64,000 bases of DNA, taken from assembly GCA_963772225.1 (NCBI GenBank), contig CAVYWD010000002.1, positions 558,001 through 622,000 on the forward strand. The letters are read 5' to 3'. Every line of letters begins with the position of its first letter. Position 1 is the stretch's first letter. Below, in pieces: positions 34,665 to 43,703 of the stretch. The DNA is from CAVYWD01 sp963772225. GTDB lineage: Bacteria; Myxococcota; Myxococcia; Myxococcales; UBA5297. A program made the translations under genes and the position numbers. The notes beneath the pieces are model-generated. The model was not told where the DNA came from. It worked only from the letters and a program-made list of their open reading frames with translations, and made no database searches.

Positions 34665-35027
34665 CTACATGGCCTTGTGGTCTTTGGAGACCTTCTTGCC
34701 GTTCAGGCTGAGGACTTTGTCCAGCTTGCGAGACAGTTTGTCCAGATCCCTTTGCAGCTCGCCGACTTGATCGCGGCTGGCAACTCCCGCCGCAGCGATG
34801 GCGCGCTCGCGCAGGTCCTCGAACCGAGCCGCCCAATCCGCCCCGAGGTGCTTCGCTCTGCCCGAGATCTCTTTGACATAGTCGCCCGATAGAAGATCCT
34901 GCCTCTTGCCGAGGAGGTCCTGCACGACCCTTTGCGCTCCCTCCTCGAGCGTCGCAATTCGCGCTTGCGCCTGCTCCAGGCTGCCCTTGAGAATCTCGCC
35001 GAACTTCTGAGTCTGCTGGTTCGCCAT
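34665..35027 (-). CDS. Phasin-like protein
   Basis: The 120-residue helical protein has LKGSLEQAQARIATLEEGAQRVVQDLLGKRQDL near the start and the coiled-coil VGELQRDLDKLSRKLDKVLSL near the end, a phasin-family pattern like that of its downstream neighbour. The two lie 177 bases apart and probably arose by duplication or work together. A strong sigma70-like promoter stands upstream (35067-35095). The spacer 34488-34664 has no gene. Confidence 0.72.
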   Translation of the reverse strand: MANQQTQKFGEILKGSLEQAQARIATLEEGAQRVVQDLLGKRQDLLSGDYVKEISGRAKHLGADWAARFEDLRERAIAAAGVASRDQVGELQRDLDKLSRKLDKVLSLNGKKVSKDHKAM

Positions 35028-35066
35028 GGAAGTCCCCTTCTGCCAAACGTGCGCCTTTCAGGGTAC

Positions 35067-35095
35067 TGGATAACGCGCCGCGGCAACTCTGTCAA
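35067..35095 (-). promoter_or_regulatory. Strong sigma70-type promoter for the phasin-like gene
   Basis: Minus strand: TTGACA (35095-35090), 17-base spacer, TATCCA (35072-35067), 40 bases upstream of the ATG. It is one of the best promoter matches in the window, consistent with an abundant structural protein. Confidence 0.65.
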
Positions 35096-35225
35096 AACAC
35101 AGCGTTAGCCGGAGCGTGCCCGCCGCTCGACAATGACCGTTGGGAGACGTATCAAGCTGCATCGGCAATCGCCCGCCCTCGGGGCCGTAGCAGCCTTTCG
35201 AGACCACGACTTTCGAGCGCCTCGA

Positions 35226-35849
35226 ATGACTGCCATCGCCCTTCCCATCAACCCGCCTCCGCCTTCCGCCTGGTGCGACGTGAGCGTAAGTCCGAGGGAG
35301 CTGCGCGACACCCAGGAGGCGGAGCTTTCACTCGCCGCGTCGAACGGCGACCCAGCGGCATTCACCGACCTCCTGCGCCGGTACCAACATCCCGTCTTTG
35401 GGCTCTGCTATCGCCTGCTCGGCGACCGTGAAGGCGCCTCGGATGCGGCACAAGAGACGTTCGTGCGGGCCTACGCCTCCTTGTCCTCGTTCGACCCGGG
35501 ACAGCGATTCGACCTCTGGATTTTGCGGATCGCCCGAAACCACTGCTACGACCTCCTCCGGCGCCGCGGCGTGCGCCCCCAGGTCGACGAGGAGGCCGCC
35601 TCCTTGGCCGTGGACACGGCTCCCACCGCTCTCGACCGAATCGAGGAGGCCGAGACGAGCAGAAACCTCGAGGCAGCGCTCCAAGGGCTTCCCCCGACCG
35701 ACCGCGAAGTCCTCGCCCTCTACTACGTCCAGCGCAAGAAGACCCGGGAGATCGCCCAGCTCATCGGCGTGGCGCCGGGGACGGTGATGGCGCGCCTCTT
35801 CCGCGCCCGAGAGAAGCTGCGCAAGAATCTGGCGGAGGCTGCGCCATGA
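35226..35849 (+). CDS. ECF-type RNA polymerase sigma factor
   Basis: A sigma70-family regulator of about 207 residues. Region 2 is seen in FTDLLRRYQHPVFGLCYRLLGDREGASDAAQETFVRAY and SFDPGQRFDLWILRIARNHCYDLLRRR. Region 4 is seen in ALQGLPPTDREVLALYYVQRKKTREIAQLIGVAPGTVMARLFRAREKLRK. ATG 35226 is one start; 35133 would add 31 residues that look untypical, and both have weak ribosome sites. The stop overlaps the zinc-finger anti-sigma gene (ATGA). Confidence 0.9.
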   Translation: MTAIALPINPPPPSAWCDVSVSPRELRDTQEAELSLAASNGDPAAFTDLLRRYQHPVFGLCYRLLGDREGASDAAQETFVRAYASLSSFDPGQRFDLWILRIARNHCYDLLRRRGVRPQVDEEAASLAVDTAPTALDRIEEAETSRNLEAALQGLPPTDREVLALYYVQRKKTREIAQLIGVAPGTVMARLFRAREKLRKNLAEAAP

Positions 35850-36358
35850 CCTCGCTCCCATCCCAGTGCCCCGACCGCTTTGAGCTCTTCTTGGGCCTCG
35901 AGGAAGGCGACCCGACCCTCGCCGCGCACCTGGACGAGTGCCCCCGATGCCGCGAGCTTGCGGAAGCCGAGCGCGCCCTCAGCTCGCCCTTGGCGCGCCT
36001 GCGCGACCCCATCGCGCCGGCGGGGGTGCTGGACGGCGCCCTCTCGCGCATCGCGCAGCTCGACGAGACTTCACGCCGCGCGCGGGCGCAGCTCTGGCGC
36101 GCCTTTGCGGCGGCCCTCACCTTTGCCGGCGCGGTCTGCACCGTGTTTTGGCGCCCTCTGGTGCTCGACTCCGTGCTCGAAGCCGCGCATTCCATCGCCC
36201 ATGCTCGGGTCGCGGGCGCGGCCCTGGCGCGCGCCTTCGGCCCTTCGCTCTCGCGTTTCTCGACGCCCCTTCTCACCCTGGAGGCCATGGCGCTCCTGGG
36301 CTTCGCGTTCGCGCTCCACCGCCTGCTCACCGCTCGCAGCGAGCCCACTGGTTCCTGA
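35846..36358 (+). CDS. Anti-sigma factor with zinc finger and membrane segments
   Basis: A 170-residue protein. The N-terminal zinc-binding anti-sigma motif is HLDECPRC (H28, C32, C35), followed by a linker and two hydrophobic segments (about residues 88-105 and 145-162). It is translated with the upstream sigma factor (ATGA), the usual pair. The membrane part could receive an envelope signal, and the next gene is a candidate sensor. Confidence 0.85.
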   Translation: MTSLPSQCPDRFELFLGLEEGDPTLAAHLDECPRCRELAEAERALSSPLARLRDPIAPAGVLDGALSRIAQLDETSRRARAQLWRAFAAALTFAGAVCTVFWRPLVLDSVLEAAHSIAHARVAGAALARAFGPSLSRFSTPLLTLEAMALLGFAFALHRLLTARSEPTGS

Positions 36359-36391
36359 ATCGCGCCACTAAGTGCTTCAGAGGTTCTCCCC

Positions 36392-37684
36392 ATGTTTGGC
36401 GCACGCACCCTCGCCTTCACCGCTGTCTTGGCCCTGTCCCTCCGCGCCGGGGCCCAGACAGCCGTTCCCTCTCCGACCCCGCCCTCTGCGCCTGTACCAC
36501 CGGCGCCACCCTCCACCGGCGATCGCGACCGGGCCCGCTACCTGAAGGGCGAATGGCCGACGGAGGAGAAGCCCCTCACGGTGGATCTCCATCGCCGCGC
36601 CACCCGGGACGCGCTCAAGCGCGTGGCCGAGGCGGCTGGCTGGAGCCTCGCCTTCAAGGCCTCGCCCCGCGGCCGCATCCACGTGACGTTGAACAAGGTC
36701 CCAGCCGACGAGGCCCTGCTGCTCATCCTCCGCGAGCACGACCTCTGCGCCGAGCGGCACGGCTCGGTGGTCACCATCCGCGACCTCGAGGACGCCGACG
36801 AGGCCGACTCCGACGCTGACGCCGAAGACGCCCATGGGTCGAAGGGCGAGCGGGTTGGCGTGGGCCAGTCGGTGCACGTCGCGCCGGGCGAGACGGTGCG
36901 CGAGGCCGTCTCCATCGGCGGAGACGTGGACGTGCAGGGAACGGTGCTGGGCGACGCGGTCTCCGTCGGCGGCCGCCTCGCGCTCGGGCCGGCTGCGGTC
37001 GTCAAGGGAGACGCCGTCTGCGTCGGATGCCAGCTCGAGAGCGACCCCGGCGCCAAAGTCGAAGGCGACCGCGTCTCGGTCGGGCCGGAGTCCCTCGGGA
37101 GCATGGCCAAGCTGTTCGGCGGCCAGGGTCAATCCGAGCCGAAGGCCGTGAAGAAGGAAAAGGACGTGCCCTCGCATTCCTCCCCATGGGATTGCCTGGT
37201 CGGGTTCGGCTCCGCCACGCTCCGCTTCGCCGTGCTCTTCGTGCTCGGCCTCCTGATGCTCGCCCTCGTCCCCGACCGCCTCCAATCCGTCGGCCGCGAG
37301 CTCCGGCGCGCGCCGGTCCCGTCGGCCGGCATCGGCCTGGTCGGCGCCATCCTGCTGGTGCCGCTCAGCATCATCGTCGCGGTGACCGTCGTCGGCATCC
37401 CTGCCGTGCTCATCCTCTGGCTCTTCGCGCTGCCCGTCGCCGCGCTCGTCGGGTTCACAGCCATCGCCCTGGAGATCGGCGCGCGCGTCGCACCCACCGG
37501 CCGCAGCGCCGCCAAAGTGGCCGTCCTCTTGATCGGCCTCGCGGCGCTCTTCCTCATCGGACTGGTCCCCTACCTCGGGCCCTTCGCCCTCTGGGTCCTG
37601 ATCCTCGCGGGCTTCGGGGCCGTCCTGCGGACCCGGTTCGGATCCGGCTCCGTCCACGACGCCAACTTCGCCCCCAGGCCTTAG
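36392..37684 (+). CDS. Exported STN-domain and bactofilin-like membrane protein
   Basis: The 430-residue protein has a signal peptide (LSLRAGA-Q) and a Pro-rich linker. An STN-like domain follows at about residues 60-130 (TVDLHRRATRDALKRVAEAAGWSLAF ... IHVTLNKVPADEALLLILREHDL), then an acidic DADAED linker. Next come hexapeptide-like turns (REAVSIGGDVDVQGTVLGDAVSVGGRLALG), similar to bactofilins, and finally three to four membrane helices. An STN plus bactofilin plus TM architecture is uncommon. It follows the sigma/anti-sigma pair and may be its envelope sensor or target; this is inferred. Confidence 0.75.
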   Translation: MFGARTLAFTAVLALSLRAGAQTAVPSPTPPSAPVPPAPPSTGDRDRARYLKGEWPTEEKPLTVDLHRRATRDALKRVAEAAGWSLAFKASPRGRIHVTLNKVPADEALLLILREHDLCAERHGSVVTIRDLEDADEADSDADAEDAHGSKGERVGVGQSVHVAPGETVREAVSIGGDVDVQGTVLGDAVSVGGRLALGPAAVVKGDAVCVGCQLESDPGAKVEGDRVSVGPESLGSMAKLFGGQGQSEPKAVKKEKDVPSHSSPWDCLVGFGSATLRFAVLFVLGLLMLALVPDRLQSVGRELRRAPVPSAGIGLVGAILLVPLSIIVAVTVVGIPAVLILWLFALPVAALVGFTAIALEIGARVAPTGRSAAKVAVLLIGLAALFLIGLVPYLGPFALWVLILAGFGAVLRTRFGSGSVHDANFAPRP

Positions 37685-37686
37685 GG

Positions 37687-39090
37687 ATGGGCGCGACTCG
37701 GAATCGACGCTTGGACTTCGGGCCAGCAGCCGGCGAGCGGGTCGGCTTCTCCTTCAATGGCGACTCGCTGGAGGGCTTTCAGGGCGACACGATCGCCTCC
37801 GCGCTCCTCGCGAACGGGGTCGACCTGTTCGCCCGCAGCTTGAAGTACCACCGGCCTCGCGGCCCGTTCTGCCTGTCGGGCCGCTGCTCGCATTGCCTGA
37901 TGCGCGTCGACGGCGTCCCCGACGTCCCCGCCTGCGCGACGCCGCTCGCCGCCGGCATGCAGGTGTCCGTCCAGAACGCCTACCCCTCGGCGAAGCACGA
38001 CGTCCTCGCCGCCATCGACTGGCTCTTCCCGAAGGGCCTTGACCACCACGCCATGTTCGCGGGCGTGCCCCTGGTCGAGGAGGCGGTTGCAGCCGTGGCG
38101 CGCCACGTCGCGGGCTTGGGCCCGCTGCCGGACCGCGCGGTCGCGCCCGGCAAGCCCGTGGCCTCGCGCCGGTGCGACTTGGCCATCGTCGGCGCCGGCC
38201 CCTCAGGTCTCGCCCTGGCGCACCGCTTGCGCTCCAGCGGATTCTCGATCGACCTCATCGAGGAGAGGGCCAAGGTCGGCGGCCGGCTTTGCGCGGGGCT
38301 CGCGGCTGGCCCGTTCGAGCCGAACTTGGCCTGGGCGGAGCGCGCCGCGGCGGAGTGCGAAGCCGCGGGCGTGCGCCTCCTGCTCGGCACGGGGGCCGTG
38401 GCCGCCTATCGCGAGGCCGAAGGCCGCGCGCTGCTCCTGCGCTCGGGCCAGCCCATGGAGCTGACTCTGCTCTGGGCCCGGGAGATCGCTTTCTGCAACG
38501 GCGGCGTCGAGCCGCTCTGGCCGTTCCCGGGCAACGACCTCCCAGGCATCTTCGCGGGCCGCGCCCTGGCGCGCTTCGTCCGCGAGCAGCGCGTCCTCCC
38601 CGGCGAGGCGGCGGTGGTCGCGGGCACCGGCCCGGAAGCGCTGGCCGTGGCGAAGCTGCTCGCCCAGAGCGGCCTCGCGGACGTCGCGCTCGTCGACCCG
38701 TTCGAGGAGCACGAGGCCCCCGGGCTGCGCCTTTTCAACGGCTACTCTCTGGTGAGGGCCGAGGGACACCCGCGGCTGTCGGCAATCGAGCTCCTGGGCC
38801 CCGGCGGGGCGGCCGAGCGGATTCCCTGCGACCTCCTCGCGCTCGTCGGGCCCATCGCCCCCGCCATCGAGCTCGCCCGGCAGGCCGGCGCCGCGGTGGC
38901 CTTCGACGAGGACCAAGGCGGCTACTTCGTCCGCGCCGAGGACGGCCGAACGGCGGCCGAGGGCATCTTCGCCGCAGGCGACGTCGCGGGAGCCGGGAGC
39001 GCGAGCCAGGCCCAAGCTGCCGGAGAGGCGCTGGGCCGCGCGCTGCTCGCTCGCGCGCCGGCGGCGCCCGGGGGGCCGCGCTCGACGTGA
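37687..39090 (+). CDS. [2Fe-2S]/FAD oxidoreductase, sarcosine-oxidase/proline-dehydrogenase alpha-like subunit
   Basis: A 467-residue protein. The N-terminal SoxA-type [2Fe-2S] domain has C62, C67, C70 and C83 (CLSGRCSHCLMRV ... PAC). The FAD/NAD domain starts at about 163 with AIVGAGPSGLALAHRL, and the protein closes with GIFAAGDVAGAGSASQAQ. The family contains alpha subunits of sarcosine oxidase, L-proline and hydroxyproline dehydrogenases and opine oxidase. The next two coding parts are a BFD-type ferredoxin and a beta-type flavoprotein, completing a three-component enzyme. The start 37687 is 2 bases after the previous stop; a longer open frame from 37027 is a shadow. Confidence 0.88.
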   Translation: MGATRNRRLDFGPAAGERVGFSFNGDSLEGFQGDTIASALLANGVDLFARSLKYHRPRGPFCLSGRCSHCLMRVDGVPDVPACATPLAAGMQVSVQNAYPSAKHDVLAAIDWLFPKGLDHHAMFAGVPLVEEAVAAVARHVAGLGPLPDRAVAPGKPVASRRCDLAIVGAGPSGLALAHRLRSSGFSIDLIEERAKVGGRLCAGLAAGPFEPNLAWAERAAAECEAAGVRLLLGTGAVAAYREAEGRALLLRSGQPMELTLLWAREIAFCNGGVEPLWPFPGNDLPGIFAGRALARFVREQRVLPGEAAVVAGTGPEALAVAKLLAQSGLADVALVDPFEEHEAPGLRLFNGYSLVRAEGHPRLSAIELLGPGGAAERIPCDLLALVGPIAPAIELARQAGAAVAFDEDQGGYFVRAEDGRTAAEGIFAAGDVAGAGSASQAQAAGEALGRALLARAPAAPGGPRST

Positions 39091-39140
39091 AGGCCGGGCC
39101 ATCGCGCCGGGGCTTCCCGGAGGAGAAGGCGAGGAGCGCC

Positions 39141-39440
39141 ATGGGAAAGTCGCTCGTCTGCACCTGCGAAGACGTCACCGTCGACGACGTCCAGGCCGCT
39201 CTCGACAAGGGCTTTCACGACATCGAGTCCATCAAGCGCTACACCGGCTTCGGCACGGGCATGTGCCAAGGCAAGTCCTGCCAGGCGGCCGTGGCTCGGC
39301 TCCTCGCTCGAAAGCAGGCGGCGACGCCCGAGCAGCTCGCCCCCTTCACGCCAAGGCCGCCGCTGTTTCCCACGCCCTTGAGGCTCTTGGCAGCCGTGCC
39401 GATCGACCCGGCCGCGGCGCCGGGCGACGGCGTGCCGGCG
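39141..39440 (+). CDS. BFD-like [2Fe-2S] domain, small subunit of the FAD dehydrogenase (frame broken at its end)
   Basis: About 100 residues starting at ATG 39141 with GAGGAG ahead. The [2Fe-2S] ligands are C7-x-C9 and C42-x4-C47 (CTCEDVT and GMCQGKSC), with IKRYTGFGTG between them: the BFD-type small subunit of three-part dehydrogenases. The frame has no proper stop; it runs to 40697 as nonsense. Removing one T from GATTC (39441-39445) joins it in frame to the beta subunit that follows, so the true gene is either a BFD-beta fusion or a pair joined here by an insertion error. Confidence 0.8.
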
Positions 39441-39444
39441 GATT

Positions 39445-40626
39445 CTGGAGCTCGCTCGAGCCGGCCTGCCGGGCGCCGACGCGCTGCCCGAGCGGGCGGA
39501 CGTCGTCATCATCGGCGGAGGCATCCTCGGGCTTTCGCTCGCCTACAACCTGGCCAAGCGCGGCGTCACCGACGTCGTGGTCCTGGAGCAGAGCTACCTC
39601 TGCGCCGGCGCCTCCGGCCGCAATGGCGGCGGCGTTCGGATGCAGTGGTCGACGCGCGCAAACGTCGAGCTCGCGCGGCGGTCCATCGAGATCTGCAAAG
39701 GGTTCGCGCGCGAGCTCGGCTTGAACGTCTGGTTCCGCGCCGGCGGCTACCTCTTCCTCGCGCCGACCCGCGAGCACGCCGAGCGCCTGGAGCGCAACGC
39801 CCGGCTGCATCGCTCTCTGGGCGTCCCCACCGAGGTGCTCACGCCCGACGAGGCCCGCCGCATCGTCCCCGAGCTGGACACTTCCGCGGTCGTGGCGGCG
39901 GCCTACAATCCGCGCGACGGCGTGCTCTTCCCGTGGCCTTTCCTCTGGGGCTACGCCAGCGGGGCGTCGAAGCTCGGGGTCCGCATCGCGACGTTCACTC
40001 GCGTCACGGGCCTCGCGGCGAGCGGCGGGCGCGTCACCTCGGTACAGACCGACCGGGGCTCCCTCCGCTGCGATCGCGTCGTCAATGCCGCCGGCGCTTG
40101 GAGCCCGCTGGTGGCCGCGATGGCAGGCGCCAAGCTCCCCAACGAGCCCCACCGCCACGAGATCCTGGTCACCGAGCCCCTGAAGCCCTTCCTGGGGCCG
40201 CTCGTCTCGCACCTCGGCTCCGGCCTCTACTTCTCGCAGTCCGGGCGCGGCGAGATCGTCGGCGGCATGGGCGACCCGAACGAGCCCGCAGGCCTGCGCA
40301 TGGGCTCGACGCTGCGGTTCCTCACCCGCTTCTCGCAGGCCATCCTCCAGGCCATGCCCATCCTCGGCGAGGTGAAGGTCCTGCGGCAGTGGGCCGGCTG
40401 CTACGACGTGACCCCCGACAACCAGCCCATCCTCGGGGCCACGCCGGGGCTCTCGAACTTCACCCAGCTCAACGGATTCGTGGGCCACGGCTTCATGATG
40501 GCGCCCGCCATGGGCGAGCGCGCCGCCGCGCACCTGTGCGGCGAGGCCGACGAGCTCTTCACGCGCTTCAACCTCTCGCGCTTCGCCCAGGGGCGCTCCG
40601 AGAAGGAGGACTTCATCATCGGGTAA
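39445..40626 (+). CDS. FAD-dependent oxidoreductase, sarcosine-oxidase/D-amino-acid dehydrogenase beta-like subunit
   Basis: About 393 residues. The FAD motif VVIIGGGILGLSLAYNLAKRG lies near the start, then VLEQSYLCAGASGRNGGGVRMQWS as in SoxB/HcnC-like enzymes. The C-terminus is PDNQPILGATPGLSNFTQLNGFVGHGFMMAPAMGERAA. There is no ATG, GTG or TTG start in frame before the FAD motif (the first internal ATG, 39577, would cut it off), which supports fusion to the BFD part or a frameshift. The likely substrate is an amino acid or imino acid (proline, hydroxyproline or sarcosine class). proC lies downstream, but this does not fix the substrate. Confidence 0.82.
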   Translation: MELARAGLPGADALPERADVVIIGGGILGLSLAYNLAKRGVTDVVVLEQSYLCAGASGRNGGGVRMQWSTRANVELARRSIEICKGFARELGLNVWFRAGGYLFLAPTREHAERLERNARLHRSLGVPTEVLTPDEARRIVPELDTSAVVAAAYNPRDGVLFPWPFLWGYASGASKLGVRIATFTRVTGLAASGGRVTSVQTDRGSLRCDRVVNAAGAWSPLVAAMAGAKLPNEPHRHEILVTEPLKPFLGPLVSHLGSGLYFSQSGRGEIVGGMGDPNEPAGLRMGSTLRFLTRFSQAILQAMPILGEVKVLRQWAGCYDVTPDNQPILGATPGLSNFTQLNGFVGHGFMMAPAMGERAAAHLCGEADELFTRFNLSRFAQGRSEKEDFIIG

Positions 40627-40654
40627 AGGGCATTCGCGCCGCTTCTAATGGCCT

Positions 40655-40807
40655 TGAGGGCGCGAACAGGACGCACTTGAGCCAAGTTCTCCGCTGAGCC
40701 GGGCTCCCGCAATACCATCGACCATCGACTATGGACGCGAGGCTGCGCCGCACCTTCGCCAACGCGCCTCGTCGGTCTGAGGCGCAGCCTCGTCGCGGTG
40801 GACCTCG
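40655..40807. repeat. Dispersed intergenic hairpin repeat, copy 1
   Basis: About 150 bases of sequence recurring, on the same strand, at 51862-52030. Shared pieces are the GAGGGCGCGAAC start, CACTTGAG, the GAGCCGGG block, ACCATCGACCATCGAC, and a perfect 12-bp stem CGAGGCTGCGCC (40738-40749) / GGCGCAGCCTCG (40781-40792). It fills most of the gap between the FAD subunit and proC. Confidence 0.85.
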
Positions 40808-40868
40808 CCTCGGCGCCCGTGTAGGAGAAGGGGCTCTCGCGAGAACCGCCCAAGAAAGTGAGCGACGC

Positions 40869-41707
<839 letters not shown>

Positions 41708-42085
41708 GCGAGGCGCCGAGCTCCGCCCAAGCGCATCGGCAGCCGGCGCTCGGCCTGACGCCGGGAGGCTGCGTCGCTCCCGCTGCGACCGCCCCCACGG
41801 TCCCGTCGGGGCAAAAGCATGCCGCGAGCCCGCTGCCCTCGCTTGGGCTGCCCCCGAGGCGGCTGAGGCCATTGACCACGGGGACGGGCGCGAACCCGCT
41901 GCGGTCGGCGCCCGAGGTCTGCGCAAAGGCGTTGGAGCCGAGCGAGACCGCCGCGCCCAGGAACGCTGCCGTTCGCGCGAGCCCTTTGCCCACGTCGCCT
42001 CCGCGCGGAGCGAGCCCCCGCGTCCGCGGCAAGGGGAAGATGGGCCCGGCCGCGCGCTCGCGCGACGCCCCTTCTCGAGACCTCG

Positions 42086-42928
42086 TCAGGCGTCCGTGCT
42101 GCCGCCGTCGTCCAGAGCGCCGGCATCCTCGGAGCCCGAGTCCGTATCCGCGTCGGCGGCGGATGAGGCGTCGGTGGCCGCGGCATCGACGGGCATCGCC
42201 GCATCGACGGGCATCGCCGCATCGACCGGCGTCGCCGCATCGACCGGCGTCGCCGCATCGACCGGCGTCGCCGCATCGACCGGCGTCGCTGCATCCGGGG
42301 CGCCGGCGTCCTTCGGCGCGCCCGCATCCGTTGGAGCTCCAGCGTCCGTGGTCGCGCCGGCATCCGAGTGGGCGCCCGCGTCCACCCCGCCCGCGTCCGC
42401 GTGCGAGCCCGCGTCCGCGCGCGACCCGGCGTCTGCGATTGCCCCTGCATCGTGCGCAGTCCCGCCGCCGTCGATGGCCACGCCCACCGTCCAGACGCAG
42501 CCCCCGTCCACGCAGTCCGCCGTGGCGTTCAGAGGGCGAGGGCAGTTGAGCTGGACCGCGCACTGCCGCGAGGCGCAGTAGCGGCGCACCTCGATTCGGG
42601 CCTCCTCGAGGTAGTCGGCGGTCTGCTCGGTGTTGACTGCCGCCTGGATGCAGGAATTGATGCAGTCGTCCTGCTCCAGCGACCCGCCGTCCGGGTCCTC
42701 GGCCGCGACGCAGTCGTTGCGAGACGAGCAGTGCGCGTGGCGCGCCGCGATCGCCGACATGGCGCACTCGAACGCCGTCTTGCCGGGGCAGTCGTTCGGG
42801 TCGTCCACGCAGGCGTCGTAGCTGTAGACCGCGGCCGTCCCCGAGTTGTTCGCCGTGCCGCAGGAGATTGCCAGCCCCGCCGACACGGCTGCTGCCGCCC
42901 CCAAGGCGACAATGGCACGCCGGTCCAT
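42086..42928 (-). CDS. Cysteine-rich lipoprotein with Asp/Ala repeat tail
   Basis: The 280-residue protein starts at 42928 (GGGAGG upstream). A lipoprotein signal ends at Cys23 (LAISCGTANN). The mature first half contains about ten cysteines (YDACVDDPNDCPG ... FECAMSAI ... HCSSRNDCVA ... DDCINSCIQA), probably all disulfide-bonded. From about residue 155 it is a long DAG/DAATPV-type low-complexity tail with six 6-residue repeats, a pattern common in myxobacterial surface lipoproteins. No function is recognised. Confidence 0.85.
   Translation of the reverse strand: MDRRAIVALGAAAAVSAGLAISCGTANNSGTAAVYSYDACVDDPNDCPGKTAFECAMSAIAARHAHCSSRNDCVAAEDPDGGSLEQDDCINSCIQAAVNTEQTADYLEEARIEVRRYCASRQCAVQLNCPRPLNATADCVDGGCVWTVGVAIDGGGTAHDAGAIADAGSRADAGSHADAGGVDAGAHSDAGATTDAGAPTDAGAPKDAGAPDAATPVDAATPVDAATPVDAATPVDAAMPVDAAMPVDAAATDASSAADADTDSGSEDAGALDDGGSTDA
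42183..42290. repeat. Six tandem 18-bp repeats in the lipoprotein tail
   Basis: Six copies of an 18-base unit (GCATCGACCGGCGTCGCC and variants with GGGCATC) encode DAATPV or DAAMPV. Such an array can gain or lose units by slippage, changing tail length in steps of 6 residues without a frameshift. Confidence 0.95.
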
Positions 42929-42954
42929 GAATGCCTCCCGAGAAGTCGGTGGAG

Positions 42955-43593
42955 TTAGATCGTCTTCCGATCGAACGCGTAGATATCGGTGACGGCGATG
43001 TTGCGGTAGCGATCGAACTTGAGGCGCATCCGCGAGAGCGCCCAAACGAACTCTCGACGGGAGAAGTCGGGCATCTCTTTCTTGAGCCGCCTGATCTCCT
43101 TGGCGACGTTCTTCTTGGCTTCCTCGGGATGGAAGCAGAAGGCGCTGGAGAACAGGAACTGACCGTTCACCGGGACCAGCCGAGCCTCGATGAGGTCTCC
43201 CTTGTGCAACCCCGCGGTCTGGCGGCGCTCGAAGACGTCCACGTCCTTGCCGGTGAAGCTGTCGCGCAGGCGCACCAGGTCCTTGGCGATCTTCCGGACC
43301 TCGAACAGCGAGTGGCGCGTCTCGGTGAAGCCGCGCGCGACCATCCGGTCCTCGTCGCTGAGCGGAACCTCCTCCAGGAAGAGCTGCGCGGGGGTCTTGC
43401 CCAGCGAGCCGCCGGCGGTCCAATCGAACAGGTAGTGGTCGAGAAAGCTCGCCATGCGCATGTCGAACGACTTGTCGTCTTCGAAGACGTCGCCGGTGTG
43501 CGAGAAGTAGCTCGCCTTGGCCTTGAGCAGCTCCTCCTTGAACGGGTCGCCGCTGGCGAAAGCGATGAGGGCGTCGAGCTGAGTCTGAAACAC
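42955..43593 (-). CDS. Conserved hypothetical protein
   Basis: A 212-residue cytoplasmic protein. It starts MFQTQLDALIAFASGDPFKEELLKAKASYFSHTGDVFEDD, continues FLDHYLFDWTAGGSLGKTPAQLFLEEVPLSDEDRMVARGFTETRHSLFEV, then has a beta-rich part with LIEARLVPVNGQFLFSSAFCFHPEEAKKNVAKEI. The order (helical N-half, then strands) is like SEC-C-neighbour or UPF0149-type proteins, but I cannot assign it. It lies 26 bases upstream of the lipoprotein gene, in the same direction. Confidence 0.78.
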   Translation of the reverse strand: MFQTQLDALIAFASGDPFKEELLKAKASYFSHTGDVFEDDKSFDMRMASFLDHYLFDWTAGGSLGKTPAQLFLEEVPLSDEDRMVARGFTETRHSLFEVRKIAKDLVRLRDSFTGKDVDVFERRQTAGLHKGDLIEARLVPVNGQFLFSSAFCFHPEEAKKNVAKEIRRLKKEMPDFSRREFVWALSRMRLKFDRYRNIAVTDIYAFDRKTI

Positions 43594-43703
43594 GGTTGAG
43601 ACCTCGGGCGAACCCGCCCTCGGGCGGATTCAACGGCAGATTCTACCCGATGCTCGCGCGCCGGCGATCGGGCGGAGCCGGCGCATCGCCGGCCGAAGGG
43701 CCT

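Noticed and set aside
37027..37686. N-terminal extension of the FAD/[2Fe-2S] alpha subunit
   Set aside because: These codons overlap the upstream membrane protein in another frame and have no conserved sequence; the real start is ATG 37687.
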